From CADEEN01 sp963751775 (GTDB lineage Bacteria; Pseudomonadota; Gammaproteobacteria; Burkholderiales; Burkholderiaceae_C), in NCBI GenBank assembly GCA_963751775.1, contig CAVVVW010000008.1:186001-250000 (forward strand): a DNA stretch of 64,000 nucleotides, written 5' to 3'. Below, piece by piece: positions 46,865 to 56,149 of the stretch. The translations under genes and the position numbers were made by a program. Below the pieces are notes generated by a model, which was not told where the DNA came from, ran no database searches, and worked only from the letters and a program-made list of their open reading frames with translations. Position 1 is the first letter of the stretch, and every line of letters starts with the position of its first letter.

Positions 46865-48784
46865 ATGGCCCTGCGTCTTCCGCTCTCCCCCGGTGCGCTG
46901 CTGATGGCCGGCGTGCTCGCCGCGGCGTTGCCGACGCGCGCGGCCGAGGCCGATGAACCGCCGCGCGCCGAGGGCATGTCGACCTCGATCGAGGCCCGGC
47001 CGGTCAGAGCCCTGCACTACGGCGACACCTTGTTCAACTTCTTCCAGCAAAAGCACTTCAGCGCCATCACCGGGCTGATGACCTCGCAGTACTTCGACCG
47101 CGTGGCGCCGCAAGGCGACGAGGCCGAGGTGCTGCGCGGCGGCCTGCTGCTGTCGTACGGCGTGCACAACGAGGCCGGTCAGATCTTCGCCGCGCTGATC
47201 GACAAGGGCGCCGCACCTTCCGTGCGCGACCGCGCCTGGTTCTACCTGGCCAAGATTCGCTACCAGCGCGGCCTTCACGCCGAGGCCGAAGCCGCACTGG
47301 CGCGCATCGAAGGCCGGCTGCCCGCGCCGCTGCTCGAGGAACGCGACCTGTTGCAGGCGCAGCTGCTGATGGCGCGTGGCGACTATGCCGGCGCCGCCAA
47401 CCTGCTCGGCGCGATGACGGGCGACGCCAAGAAGGCCAGTCCGTTCGCGCGCTTCAATCTCGGTGTGGCCCTGATCAAGGGCGGTGACGTCGCCCGCGGC
47501 ACAGCGCTGCTCGACGAGATCGGCCGCACGCCGGCCGACAACGAAGAGCAGCGCAGCCTGCGCGACCGCGCCAACCTCGCGTTGGGTGTGGCCGCGCTGC
47601 AGGACGAGCGCCCCGACGACGCAAGCCGCCTGCTCGAGCGCGTGCGGCTGAATGGTCTGCACGCCAACAAGGCCCTGCTCGGGTTCGGCTGGGTCGCGGC
47701 GGCGCGCAAACAGCCGGCGCAGGCGCTGGTCTCGTGGAACGAGTTGGCCGGCCGCGACGGCAGCGATCCGGCGGTGCTCGAGGCGCGCATCGCCGTGCCG
47801 TTCGCGTACGCCCAGATGGGCGCCTACGGCCAGTCGCTGAAGTTCTACGAACAGGCCGTCGACGAATTCGACGACGAAGGCCGGCGCCTGGATGCGTCGA
47901 TCGCCGCGATCCGCAGCGGCCAGATGATCGAGGGCCTGCTCGAGCGCAATCCGGCCGACGAGATGGGCTGGTTCGGCAACCTGAGCAAGCTGCCCGCAAT
48001 GCCGCACGCCGCGCACCTGTCGCAGGTGCTGGCCGAGCATGACTTCCAGGAAGCCTTCAAGAACGTGCGCGACCTGCGCTTCCTCGAAAACAACCTGCAG
48101 CAGTGGCGCGACTCGCTCGACGTGTTCCGCGACATGCTGGCCAATCGGCGCCAGGCCTTCAACGAACGCTTGCCGAAAGTCCTCGCGCAATTGCGCGACA
48201 ACGCGCTGGTCGATCTGTCGGTGCGGGGCGCACTGCTGGCGGGCGAGCTGACGGTCGTCGAGTCCGCCTCGGACGCGACGGCCTTTGCCGACCCGCGCGA
48301 GCGCGACCTGCTCGCACGTCTGGCGGCCGTGCAGGCGATCCTCAAGCAGTCCGGCAACGCGCCGGAGTTCGACAACATGCGCGAACGCGCGCGGCTGGCC
48401 GCCGGGGTGCTGAGCTGGCAATTGGCCGAGGCCTATCCGCAGCGCCTGTGGACGACGAAGAACAACCTGCGCCAGACCGACAGCGCGCTGCACGAGGCCC
48501 GCCAGAAGGAGGCCGCACTGAGCCAGGCGCAGCGCGACGAGCCGGCACGCTTCCAGCGCTTTGACGCACGCATCGACGCGCTGGCGCGCCAACTCGACAC
48601 CACGCTGCCGCGGGTGGTCGCGCTGAAGAACGAGCAGCAGGGCGTGGCGCAACAGATTGCCGAGGCCGCCTTGACGGGCCAGAAGCAACGCCTGCTGGCC
48701 TACACCATGCAGGCGCGATTCGAGATCGCGCAATTGATCGACCGTGCCACCGTGGCCAGGAGCAATGACAGTGCGCAGCACTAG
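46865..48784 (+). CDS. Exported TPR-repeat protein
   Basis: A 639-residue periplasmic protein. Signal sequence ends near PTRAAEA. Many tetratricopeptide-like helical pairs follow (FNFFQQKHFSAITGLMTSQ, AGQIFAALIDKGAAP, ALLGFGWVAAARKQPAQALVSW). The C-terminal quarter is coiled-coil-like and Glu/Gln-rich (TDSALHEARQKEAALSQAQRD). Intact. Likely a scaffold for the complex. It overlaps the next gene by 20 bp. Confidence 0.75.
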   Translation: MALRLPLSPGALLMAGVLAAALPTRAAEADEPPRAEGMSTSIEARPVRALHYGDTLFNFFQQKHFSAITGLMTSQYFDRVAPQGDEAEVLRGGLLLSYGVHNEAGQIFAALIDKGAAPSVRDRAWFYLAKIRYQRGLHAEAEAALARIEGRLPAPLLEERDLLQAQLLMARGDYAGAANLLGAMTGDAKKASPFARFNLGVALIKGGDVARGTALLDEIGRTPADNEEQRSLRDRANLALGVAALQDERPDDASRLLERVRLNGLHANKALLGFGWVAAARKQPAQALVSWNELAGRDGSDPAVLEARIAVPFAYAQMGAYGQSLKFYEQAVDEFDDEGRRLDASIAAIRSGQMIEGLLERNPADEMGWFGNLSKLPAMPHAAHLSQVLAEHDFQEAFKNVRDLRFLENNLQQWRDSLDVFRDMLANRRQAFNERLPKVLAQLRDNALVDLSVRGALLAGELTVVESASDATAFADPRERDLLARLAAVQAILKQSGNAPEFDNMRERARLAAGVLSWQLAEAYPQRLWTTKNNLRQTDSALHEARQKEAALSQAQRDEPARFQRFDARIDALARQLDTTLPRVVALKNEQQGVAQQIAEAALTGQKQRLLAYTMQARFEIAQLIDRATVARSNDSAQH

Positions 48785-51587
48785 CTTCACGGCAGTCGCC
48801 GCCGCCGTGCTGCTGGCCGCGTGCGCCAGCAAGCCGCCCGTCTCGACGGACAACGAGCCGACGCTGGCTGCGTTGGCGAGCCGGGCCGCAGCCAAACAGC
48901 CGCCGGTGCCCGAGGCCCTGGCCACCACGACGCCGGAACAGGCGTCGGCGGCCTACAAGCGGTTCCTCGATATCGCGCCGCGTGCGCCGCAGCGCGCCGA
49001 AGCCTTGCGCCGCATCGGCGACCTGGCGATGGAAAGCGCCGACAACCAAAGCGCCAATGCCGGCACCAACCCCGACTACCGCGCCGCCATCGTGCAGTAC
49101 CAGGCTTACCTGAAGGCCTACCCGGACGACCCGAACAACGACCGCGTGCTGTACCAACTGGCACGTGCGCACGAACTCGGCGGCCAGTTGGAAGCCGCAT
49201 TGGCCACGCTCGACAGGCTGGTCGCGCGCTACCCGGACACGAGCTTCCGCGACGAGGCCCAGTTCCGTCGCGGCGAGTTGCTGTTCAACACCGGCCAGTA
49301 CGCCAAGTCGGAGCAGGCCTACGCCAGCCTGACCACGCGCGAGACCCCGACCCCGTACCACGACCGTGCGCTGTACATGCATGGCTGGGCGCTGTACAAG
49401 CAGGGCCGCCTCGAAGAGGGCTTGCAGTCCTTCTTCGCCGTGCTCGATCTGAAGATCGCCGGCCGCGGTGACGAGCCGTTCGAGACCCTGAAGGGCTTGT
49501 CGCGCGCCGACCGTGAACTGGTCGAAGACACGATGCGCGTGACCAGCGTCAGCCTGGCCAACCTGCGCGGCGCCGAGTCGATACCGCCCTACATCGTCAA
49601 CGACACACGCCGCTCGTACGAGTTTCGCGTGCACGAGCAGCTCGGCGAGCTCTACATCAAGCAAGACCGGGCCAAGGACGCCGCCGACACCTTCGGCGCG
49701 TTCGCCAGGCGCCAGCCGCTGCATGCCCAGGCCCCGGTGCTGCAGGCGCGCGTGATCGGCATCTACGAACGCAGCGGCCTGCCCACGCTGGCGATGGGCG
49801 CAAAGAAGGAGTACGTGCAGCGCTACGGCGCGACGAGCGAGTTTCGCCGCGCCAACAACAGCGCCTGGGAGGCCACGGCGCAGCCGCTGGTCAAGGCGCA
49901 CCTGGCCGAACTGGCGCGCCACTACCACGCCGCTGCGCAAAAGAGCAAGGCCGCGGCCGACGTCGACGAGGCCGCGCGCTGGTACCGCGAAATCGTGGCC
50001 TCGTTCCCGCAGGACAGCGAAGCCCCGCGCTTCCAGTTCCTGCTCGCCGAATTGCTCTACGACGACAGCCGCTTCGCCAGCGCAGCGGTCGAATACGACA
50101 AGGCCGCATACGACTACCCGCTGCACGCCAAGAGCAGCGACGCGGCCTACACCGCCTTGCTGGCGCGCACGCAACTGGAGAAGCGCGCCACCGCCGCCGA
50201 ACTGCCCGCCCTGCAGCAGTCCGCCATCGCCAGCGCGCAGCGATTCGGCGACACCTTCAAGGGTGACCCGCGGGTCGGCCCGGTGCTGACGCAGGCGGCC
50301 GAGAAGATGTTTGCGCTGAAGGACATCGAAGGCGCCGAACGCGTGGCGCAGCGCGTGCTCGCCCTCGACCCGCCGGCTGCGGACGAGCAGCGCCGCGTGG
50401 CCTGGACGGTGGTTGCGCACGCCGCTTTCGAGGCGGCGGCGTTCGATCGCGCCGAGCGCGCCTATGTGCAGGCCCTGGCACTGACGCCGGCAGCCGCCGC
50501 CGGGCGCGGCGAACTGGTCGAACGCCAGGCCGCCGCGATCTACAAGCAGGGCGAGCAGGCCCGCGCCGCCGGCCAGCCGCGCGAAGCCGTCGCCCTGTTC
50601 GCACGCGTGGCCCAGTCCGCGCCGCAATCGAGCGTGCATGCCGCGGCGCTGTACGACGCGGCAGCGACCTTGATCAGCCTGAAGGACTGGGACGGCGCAG
50701 CGCAGGCGCTGGAGAGCTTCCGCACCGCGTTCCCCAAGCACGCGCTGGTCGGCGAGGCCGGCAGCAAGCTGGCCGCGATCTACCTCGAGCAGCGTCGCTG
50801 GGCCCCGGCGGCCACCGAGTTCGAGCGGCTGGCAGCCTCGCAGAGCGACGCCGTGCTGGCCCGCGAGTCGCTTTGGCAGGCCGCGGAACTGTTCGAGAAG
50901 GCCGGCTCGCGTGCCGACGCGATGCGGGTCTACGCCGCCTACGCCAAGCGCTACCCGGCACCCTTCGAGCGCTACCTCGAAGCGCGCTGGCGGCTGGTGC
51001 AGGACCTGAAAGCCGAGACGCGAACGCCGGCCGTCGTCGCACGCGAGGGCACGCAACTGCGCGAGATCCGCGACGCCGACCTGCGCGCCGGCGCGGCCCG
51101 TACCGATCGCACACGCACCATCGGCGGGCTGGCCGCACTGGCCCTGACGCAGCCGCTGTTCGACGACTACCGCAAGGTGGCGCTGGTCGAGCCGTTGGCC
51201 AAGCAGTTGAAGCTGAAGAAAGCGAAGATGGAAACCCTGCTGCAGGCCTACGCCCAGGCCTCGGGCAACGCCAGCGCCGAGGTCGTGACCTCGGCCACCT
51301 TCCACACCGCCGCGCTGTACCAGGATTTCGGCAAGGCGCTGCTGCAGTCGCAGCGGCCCAAGGGGCTCAAGGGCGCGGCCCTCGAGCAATACGACGTGAT
51401 GCTCGAAGAGCAGGCCTTCCCGTTCGAGGAAAAGGCCACCGAGTTGCACGAGGCCAACGCACGCCGCGCCGCGGCCGGCCTGTACGACGAGTGGGTGAAG
51501 AAGAGCTTCATCGCGCTGCGCGAGCTGCGCCCGGTGCGCTACGGCAAGAACGAGCGCAGTGAAGGAGCGATCGATGCGATCCGCTGA
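48765..51587 (+). CDS. Large TPR lipoprotein (AglT/PglI-like)
   Basis: A 940-residue lipoprotein (TAVAAAVLLAACASKPP lipobox, Cys near 19). TPR helices run along the whole protein (AYKRFLDIAPRAPQRAEALRR, YQAYLKAYPDDPNNDRVLYQL, RYPDTSFRDEAQFRRGELLF). It recalls the large TPR proteins of the myxobacterial adventurous gliding set (AglT, PglI), though I cannot say which. Intact. The ATG at 48765 is favoured over an upstream ATG because the lipobox then sits at normal distance. A scaffold role is inferred. Confidence 0.75.
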   Translation: MTVRSTSFTAVAAAVLLAACASKPPVSTDNEPTLAALASRAAAKQPPVPEALATTTPEQASAAYKRFLDIAPRAPQRAEALRRIGDLAMESADNQSANAGTNPDYRAAIVQYQAYLKAYPDDPNNDRVLYQLARAHELGGQLEAALATLDRLVARYPDTSFRDEAQFRRGELLFNTGQYAKSEQAYASLTTRETPTPYHDRALYMHGWALYKQGRLEEGLQSFFAVLDLKIAGRGDEPFETLKGLSRADRELVEDTMRVTSVSLANLRGAESIPPYIVNDTRRSYEFRVHEQLGELYIKQDRAKDAADTFGAFARRQPLHAQAPVLQARVIGIYERSGLPTLAMGAKKEYVQRYGATSEFRRANNSAWEATAQPLVKAHLAELARHYHAAAQKSKAAADVDEAARWYREIVASFPQDSEAPRFQFLLAELLYDDSRFASAAVEYDKAAYDYPLHAKSSDAAYTALLARTQLEKRATAAELPALQQSAIASAQRFGDTFKGDPRVGPVLTQAAEKMFALKDIEGAERVAQRVLALDPPAADEQRRVAWTVVAHAAFEAAAFDRAERAYVQALALTPAAAAGRGELVERQAAAIYKQGEQARAAGQPREAVALFARVAQSAPQSSVHAAALYDAAATLISLKDWDGAAQALESFRTAFPKHALVGEAGSKLAAIYLEQRRWAPAATEFERLAASQSDAVLARESLWQAAELFEKAGSRADAMRVYAAYAKRYPAPFERYLEARWRLVQDLKAETRTPAVVAREGTQLREIRDADLRAGAARTDRTRTIGGLAALALTQPLFDDYRKVALVEPLAKQLKLKKAKMETLLQAYAQASGNASAEVVTSATFHTAALYQDFGKALLQSQRPKGLKGAALEQYDVMLEEQAFPFEEKATELHEANARRAAAGLYDEWVKKSFIALRELRPVRYGKNERSEGAIDAIR

Positions 51588-52309
51588 ACGTCGCCTGCCG
51601 CTCGCGCTGATGCCCGCGCTGCTGGCCATGCTCGGTGGCTGCGCCGTGCTGGACGCGCCGACCCCGCCCGCGCCAGCGGCGCCGGCCGTGGTCGCCGCTG
51701 CCGCCCCCGCCCCGGTGCCTGCCTCGGCACCGGCGGCAGCGCCTGTCGCGGCTGCGCCCACGCACCCCGCCGCCGCCACGCGTTCCGGCCGCGGTGCAGG
51801 CGCAGTTCGAGCAGGCACTGCAAGCCCAGCGCGCCGGCCGCAGCGACGAGGCCGAACGCGCCCTGCGCGTGCTGGCGCAGGCCCATCCCGAACTCGGCGG
51901 CGTGCACGCCAATCTCGGCCTGATCCTGCGCAAGGCCGGTCGCAACGAAGAGGCCGTGGCCGCGCTCGAGCGCGCGGTGCAGGCCAGCCCGGAACAACCG
52001 CTGTACTTCAACGAACTCGGCATCGCCTACCGCATCGGCGGCCAGTTCGCCAAGGCGCGCGAGGCCTACGAACGCGCGCTCGAACTCGACGCCGGCTACG
52101 CGGCCGCGACGCTCAACCTGGGCATCCTGTACGACCTGTATCTCGGCGACGGCGCGAAGGCGCTCGAGCTCTACGACCGCTACCTCGCGCTGGCCCCGGC
52201 CGGCGACGCAGCGGTCACCAAGTGGGCGGCCGACCTGCGCCAGCGCAAGCCTGCGCCGCAAAGCGCGATCAATGTCCAGGTCGCCAAGGGCGGCAAGGAG
52301 GCGCCATGA
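51574..52309 (+). CDS. TPR lipoprotein
   Basis: About 244 residues: lipobox MLGGCAVLDAP, a long Pro/Ala linker (about 60 residues) spanning the periplasm, then three to four TPR repeats (AERALRVLAQAHPELGGVHAN, AKAREAYERALELDAGYAAA). One break near 51775 in a CCCCGCCGCC run is cured by removing one C. The upstream gene ends 11 bp into it. Likely a peptidoglycan- or outer-membrane-side adaptor. Confidence 0.75.
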
Positions 52310-52608
52310 AGCTGCCTGCCGTGATCATGGCCACGCTGGCGCTGCTCGCCGGCGCCAGCCTGGCACAGGACCGCGCCGACCTCGAACGCACCCAGGTCAT
52401 CGGCAACCGCGAGTTGCCCAAGGTGCTCTACATCGTGCCGTGGAAAAAGCCGCTGCCGGGCGAGCTCTCGGGCAAGCCCGTCAACAGCGTGCTCGACGGC
52501 CTGATGACGCCGGTCGACCGCGACGTGTTCCGCCGCCACGTGAACTACGACCAGCAACTCCACGCCTCAAAGACCGATCCGATTGCCACGCCAGCCGCAC
52601 CGCGCTGA
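52306..52608 (+). CDS. Short periplasmic protein with VLYIVPWK motif
   Basis: A 100-residue exported protein. Signal to SLAQD (about residue 20), then TQVIGNRELPKVLYIVPWKKP and VDRDVFRRHVNYDQQLH. No known domain name comes to mind. Start overlaps the TPR gene stop (ATGA). The tight placement before the motor genes suggests a role in that complex. Confidence 0.65.
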   Translation: MKLPAVIMATLALLAGASLAQDRADLERTQVIGNRELPKVLYIVPWKKPLPGELSGKPVNSVLDGLMTPVDRDVFRRHVNYDQQLHASKTDPIATPAAPR

Positions 52609-52661
52609 CACTCGACAAACCCGTTCCGAACCCGACCGAACCTGCCTCAAGGAGCCCCACC

Positions 52662-53325
52662 ATGACCCTCATCGACACCTCCGTCAAATTCTTCCAGGAC
52701 AGCGGCCTGGCCATCTACCCCAGCATCCTGATCATGGCCGTCGGCCTGGCCATCGCCGTCGAGCGCTTCGTCTTCCTCAAGCGCGCCGGCAGCCGAGAAC
52801 CGCAAGCTGTGGGCGCACCTGCTGCCGATGCTTCAGGGCGGGCGGCTGAAGGAGGTGCAGCACGCGGCCTCCAACTCCGACGCCGCGGTCGGCAAGATCG
52901 TCAGCAACGGGCTGCAGCGCATGCAAAGCCCGGCCCGCCGCGAAGACATCGACGCGGCGATGGAGGAAGGCATGATGGAAATCGTGCCGCGCCTGGAGAA
53001 GCGCACCCACTACATCGCCACCTTCGCCAACGTCATCACCCTGGTCGGCCTGCTGGGCACCATCATCGGCCTGATCAAGGGCTTCACCGCGGTGTCGCAG
53101 GTCAACCCGGCCGAGAAGGCCGAGCTGCTGTCGGCGTCGATCTCGATCGCGATGAACAACACCGCGTTCGCGCTCACCGTGGCGATCCCGTTCCTGCTGA
53201 TCCACGCCTTCCTGCAGGCGCGCACGGCCGAGATCGTCGATGGGCTGGAAGCCGCCAAGATCAGCTTCCTCAACGTCACGCAGCGCCTCAAGTCCGAGGC
53301 CGGTGCGTCACCTGCGGCGCGCTGA
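52662..53325 (+). CDS. TolQ/ExbB/MotA-type ion-channel subunit
   Basis: The proton-channel subunit of an energy-converting complex. Three TM helices: YPSILIMAVGLAIAVERFVFL, VITLVGLLGTIIGLIKGF, and AFALTVAIPFLLIHAFL, with the conserved GLLGTIIGLI and NTAFALTVAIP signatures. One break near 52795 is cured by dropping one C from AGCCGAGAAC (GSENRKLW). About 220 residues. RBS AAGGAG sits 11 bp upstream of ATG 52662. It is followed by two TolR/ExbD genes. Confidence 0.9.
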
Positions 53326-53353
53326 ATCCCACTCTGACGACAAAGACCCTGCC

Positions 53354-53854
53354 ATGCGCTCCCGCCGCATTCGCCGTCACACCGCCGAACTGGACGTGAC
53401 GGCCTTCATCAACCTGATCGTGGTGCTGGTGCCGTTCCTGCTGTCGACCGCGGTCTTCACGCGGCTGTCGGTGATCGACCTGTCGTTGCCGGCCAAGGCT
53501 TCGAACGCGGTCGAGCAATTGAAGGTCAATGACCTCAAGCTCGAGATCGTGCTGCGTCCCGACGCACTCGAAGTCGGCGATCGCATCGGCGGCCTGATCC
53601 AGCGCATCCCGAACAGCGCCGCCGGCGTCTACGACCTGGCCACGCTGTCGCAGCTGATGCAGCAGATCAAGGCCAAGTTCCCGGACACCGCCACGGCCAC
53701 CCTGCTGGCCCAGCCCAATACGTCCTACGACACGCTGATCCAGCTGATGGACGCCGTGCGCGAGGTCCCCGCCGGGCCCGCGGGCAAGGCCAAGCCGGTG
53801 CCGCTGTTCCCCGACATCTCGATCGGCGACGCGCCGATCGCCACCCGAACCTGA
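53354..53854 (+). CDS. TolR/ExbD-like protein lacking the channel aspartate
   Basis: A 166-residue single-pass protein with ExbD topology: basic N-terminus MRSRRIRRHTAELD, TM helix FINLIVVLVPFLLSTAVF, then a periplasmic domain (LPAKASNAVEQLKVNDLKL, and a C-terminal proline-rich end). In ExbD/TolR the TM carries an Asp early on (LIDIFTIL in the next gene). Here the aligned residue is Asn (FINLIVVL). It probably cannot carry protons itself and may be structural. Intact. Confidence 0.82.
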   Translation: MRSRRIRRHTAELDVTAFINLIVVLVPFLLSTAVFTRLSVIDLSLPAKASNAVEQLKVNDLKLEIVLRPDALEVGDRIGGLIQRIPNSAAGVYDLATLSQLMQQIKAKFPDTATATLLAQPNTSYDTLIQLMDAVREVPAGPAGKAKPVPLFPDISIGDAPIATRT

Positions 53855-53865
53855 GGGGCGACCCG

Positions 53866-54363
53866 ATGAAGCTGACCCCGCTGGAAAAACGCGCCGCACG
53901 CAAGGAGCGCAACAAGACCGGCCTGGACATGAACCTGGTGTCGCTGATCGACATCTTCACGATCCTGATCTTCTTCCTGATGTCGAGCGCTGCAGGGGTC
54001 GAGATCCTGACCCCAGGCAAGGCCGTGACCTTGCCGCAATCGAGCGCCGACAAGCCGCCGCGCGAAACCCTGGTCATCACCGTCAGCGGACCCGACATCC
54101 TGGTCGAGGGCCGGCGCGTGGCCACGGTCAAGGACGCGCTCGCCACCGATGGCGATCTGATTGCCGGGCTGAAGGACGAACTCGACCTGCAGGCCAAGCG
54201 GCAGACCCTCCGGCCCGAGAACCAGACCCAGGGCAAGACCGTCACGATCATGGGTGACAAGGACATTCCATACAGCCTGCTGCGCAAGGTGATGGTCACC
54301 GCCGCACGCGCCGACTTCAACGACGTGTCGTTTGCGGTCACACGAAAGGCAGTCAAGACATGA
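53866..54363 (+). CDS. TolR/ExbD-like protein with channel aspartate
   Basis: A 165-residue ExbD-type protein. N-terminus MKLTPLEKRAARKERNK, TM segment NLVSLIDIFTILIFFLMSSA with the conserved Asp, then a periplasmic domain (LVITVSGPDILVEGRRV, VTIMGDKDIPYSLLRKVM). Intact. It follows the Asn-bearing paralogue by 11 bp. One TolQ plus two TolR matches the makeup of the Myxococcus AglRQS motor. Confidence 0.88.
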   Translation: MKLTPLEKRAARKERNKTGLDMNLVSLIDIFTILIFFLMSSAAGVEILTPGKAVTLPQSSADKPPRETLVITVSGPDILVEGRRVATVKDALATDGDLIAGLKDELDLQAKRQTLRPENQTQGKTVTIMGDKDIPYSLLRKVMVTAARADFNDVSFAVTRKAVKT

Positions 54364-54421
54364 GCCCGCACGGCCGCCCGCGGGGCGATTACACCGCAGT
54401 GCGCAGCACGGAGGTTGTCTG

Positions 54422-55467
54422 ATGAGCGCCGCAACGGTCTCGTTCCGCGCGCCGGTGATCGCGTGGGCGATCGCCTTCGACGACGAAGCGCGGTTCAAGC
54501 GCATCCTGCGGCGGGTCGTGGGCACGGCGGCCCTGGCCTGCCTGGTGTTCTCGCTGATGCCGCGCCCGCATGAAGATCGCGCCAAGCCCGAGGAATTGCC
54601 GCCACGGCTGGCCAAGCTGGTGCTCGAACGCGAGCCGCTGCAAACGCCGAAGAAGGCGCCCGAGGTGCAGAACCTGGCCAAGGCCGACATCCCCGCGCCC
54701 AAGCAAGAGCCGATCAAGCAGGCCCTCGTGCCCGAGGCCCGCCAGCCGCAACCGAACAAGCCGCCGGGCGAGATCGAGAACGCGCGGCGCAAGGCGGCAG
54801 GCGTCGGTCTGCTGGCGATGAAGGACCAGTTGGCCGAGTTGCGCGGCGCGCCGGTTGCCGTGCAGCTGAAGCAGGACATCAAGCCCGGCCCGGGCGTGGG
54901 CAGCGGCGTCGGACCGGGCGTGGGCGCGGGCAACGAGGCCGGCCTGCCGGCGCGCGCGCTGATCACCTCCAACCTCACCGGCGGTTCGGGCGGCATCAAC
55001 ACCGCCTCGTACAGCCGCAACACCGGCGGCGGCGGCCTCGCCGGCCGCGCGACGACATTGGTCGAAGGTGTCGCGGGCGGCGGTGGGGGCGGCGGCTACG
55101 GCGGCGGCGGAGCGCGCGGCGGCGGGCCGGCGGCGACGGTGCCGGCGGCGTGCTCAGGAAGAGCGGCAGCGGCAAGGCCTCGCGTTCGATCGAAGAGATC
55201 AAGCTGGTGTTCGAGCGCAACAAGGGCGCGATCTACGCCCTGTACAACCGGGCGCTGCGCGAAGAGCCTTCATTGCAGGGCAAGGTGGTGGTCGAGCTGA
55301 AGATCGCGCCCGGCGGCGAAGTCGTCGGCTGCCGTGTCCTCTCGACCGAACTGAAGACGCCCGAGCTCGAACAGAAGCTGCTCGCGCGCATCCGCCAGTT
55401 CGACTTCGGTGCCAAGGATGTCGACGTGATGGTCGTCAGCTGGCCGGTCGACTTTCTGCCCTCCTAG
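54422..55467 (+). CDS. TonB-like protein with AgmX/PglI C-terminal domain
   Basis: A TonB-like transducer. N-terminal TM helix (VVGTAALACLVFSLMP, about residues 33-48), a long charged and Pro-rich linker (LEREPLQTPKKAPEVQ, AKQEPIKQALVPEARQ-like), a Gly-rich tract, then a C-terminal domain of the AgmX/PglI type (SIEEIKLVFERNKGAIYALYNR, GKVVVELKIAPGGEVVGC). One break near 55120-55150 in the Gly-rich DNA. RBS GGAGGT before ATG 54422. It likely carries energy from the TolQR channel to outer-membrane partners. Confidence 0.82.
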
Positions 55468-55471
55468 ATCG

Positions 55472-56149
55472 TCAACCGTTCACGATGCGGCCGGCTTCGA
55501 TACGAAGCTGGCGTTCGCAGCGCGCCGCCAGCGTGTCGTCGTGGGTGACCAGCAGCAGCGTCGTACCGGCCTCGCGGTTCAAGTCGAAGATCAGCTTCAT
55601 CACGGTCTCGCCGGTGGCGAAGTCCAGGCTGCCGGTGGGTTCGTCGGCGAGCAACACCGAGGGCTGGACGACGAAGGCCCGCGCCAGCGCCACGCGCTGC
55701 TGCTCGCCACCCGACAGTACCTTGGGATAGTGCGACAGCCTCTCGCCCAGGCCAACGCGGACGAGCATCTCGCGCGCCAGCGTGCGCGCCTCGCTGTGGC
55801 CCTGCAACTCGAGCGGCAGCATGACGTTTTCCAGCGCGTTCAGATTGCCCAGCAACTGAAAGCTCTGGAACACGAAGCCCAGCCGTTCGGCGCGCACCGC
55901 GGCACGGCGGTCTTCGTCGAGCGTGAACATGTCGATGCCGGCCAGACGTACCGTGCCGCTGGTCGGCACGTCCAGGCCGGCCACAATCGACAGCAGGGTG
56001 CTCTTGCCCGAGCCGGAGGCGCCGACGATGGCCACCGATTCGCGTTCGCGCAATGAAAAGTGAATGTCGTCGAGAATGGTCAGCACACCGGTGGAATCGC
56101 TGACCTGCTTGGTGACGTGCTCGACTTCGATCAGGGATGATGACGGCAT
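55472..56149 (-). CDS. ABC transporter ATP-binding protein (YbbA/LolD type)
   Basis: The ATPase of a MacB/LolD-type exporter. Walker A GASGSGKSTLLS, Q loop FVFQSFQLL, signature LSGGEQQRVALARA and Walker B VLLADEPTG are intact. 225 residues. The start codon overlaps the divergent tesA start by 2 bp (CATG), and this head-to-head ybbA-tesA arrangement is known in E. coli. No permease gene follows; the gene converges with the TonB-like gene after a 4-bp gap. The partner permease must lie elsewhere. Confidence 0.9.
   Translation of the reverse strand: MPSSSLIEVEHVTKQVSDSTGVLTILDDIHFSLRERESVAIVGASGSGKSTLLSIVAGLDVPTSGTVRLAGIDMFTLDEDRRAAVRAERLGFVFQSFQLLGNLNALENVMLPLELQGHSEARTLAREMLVRVGLGERLSHYPKVLSGGEQQRVALARAFVVQPSVLLADEPTGSLDFATGETVMKLIFDLNREAGTTLLLVTHDDTLAARCERQLRIEAGRIVNG

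Noticed and set aside
43107..52800. Programmed frameshifting or mass pseudogenes in the envelope cluster
   Set aside because: The same one-base insertions occur in essential dnaE and aroA, without slippery sites, so error is simpler.
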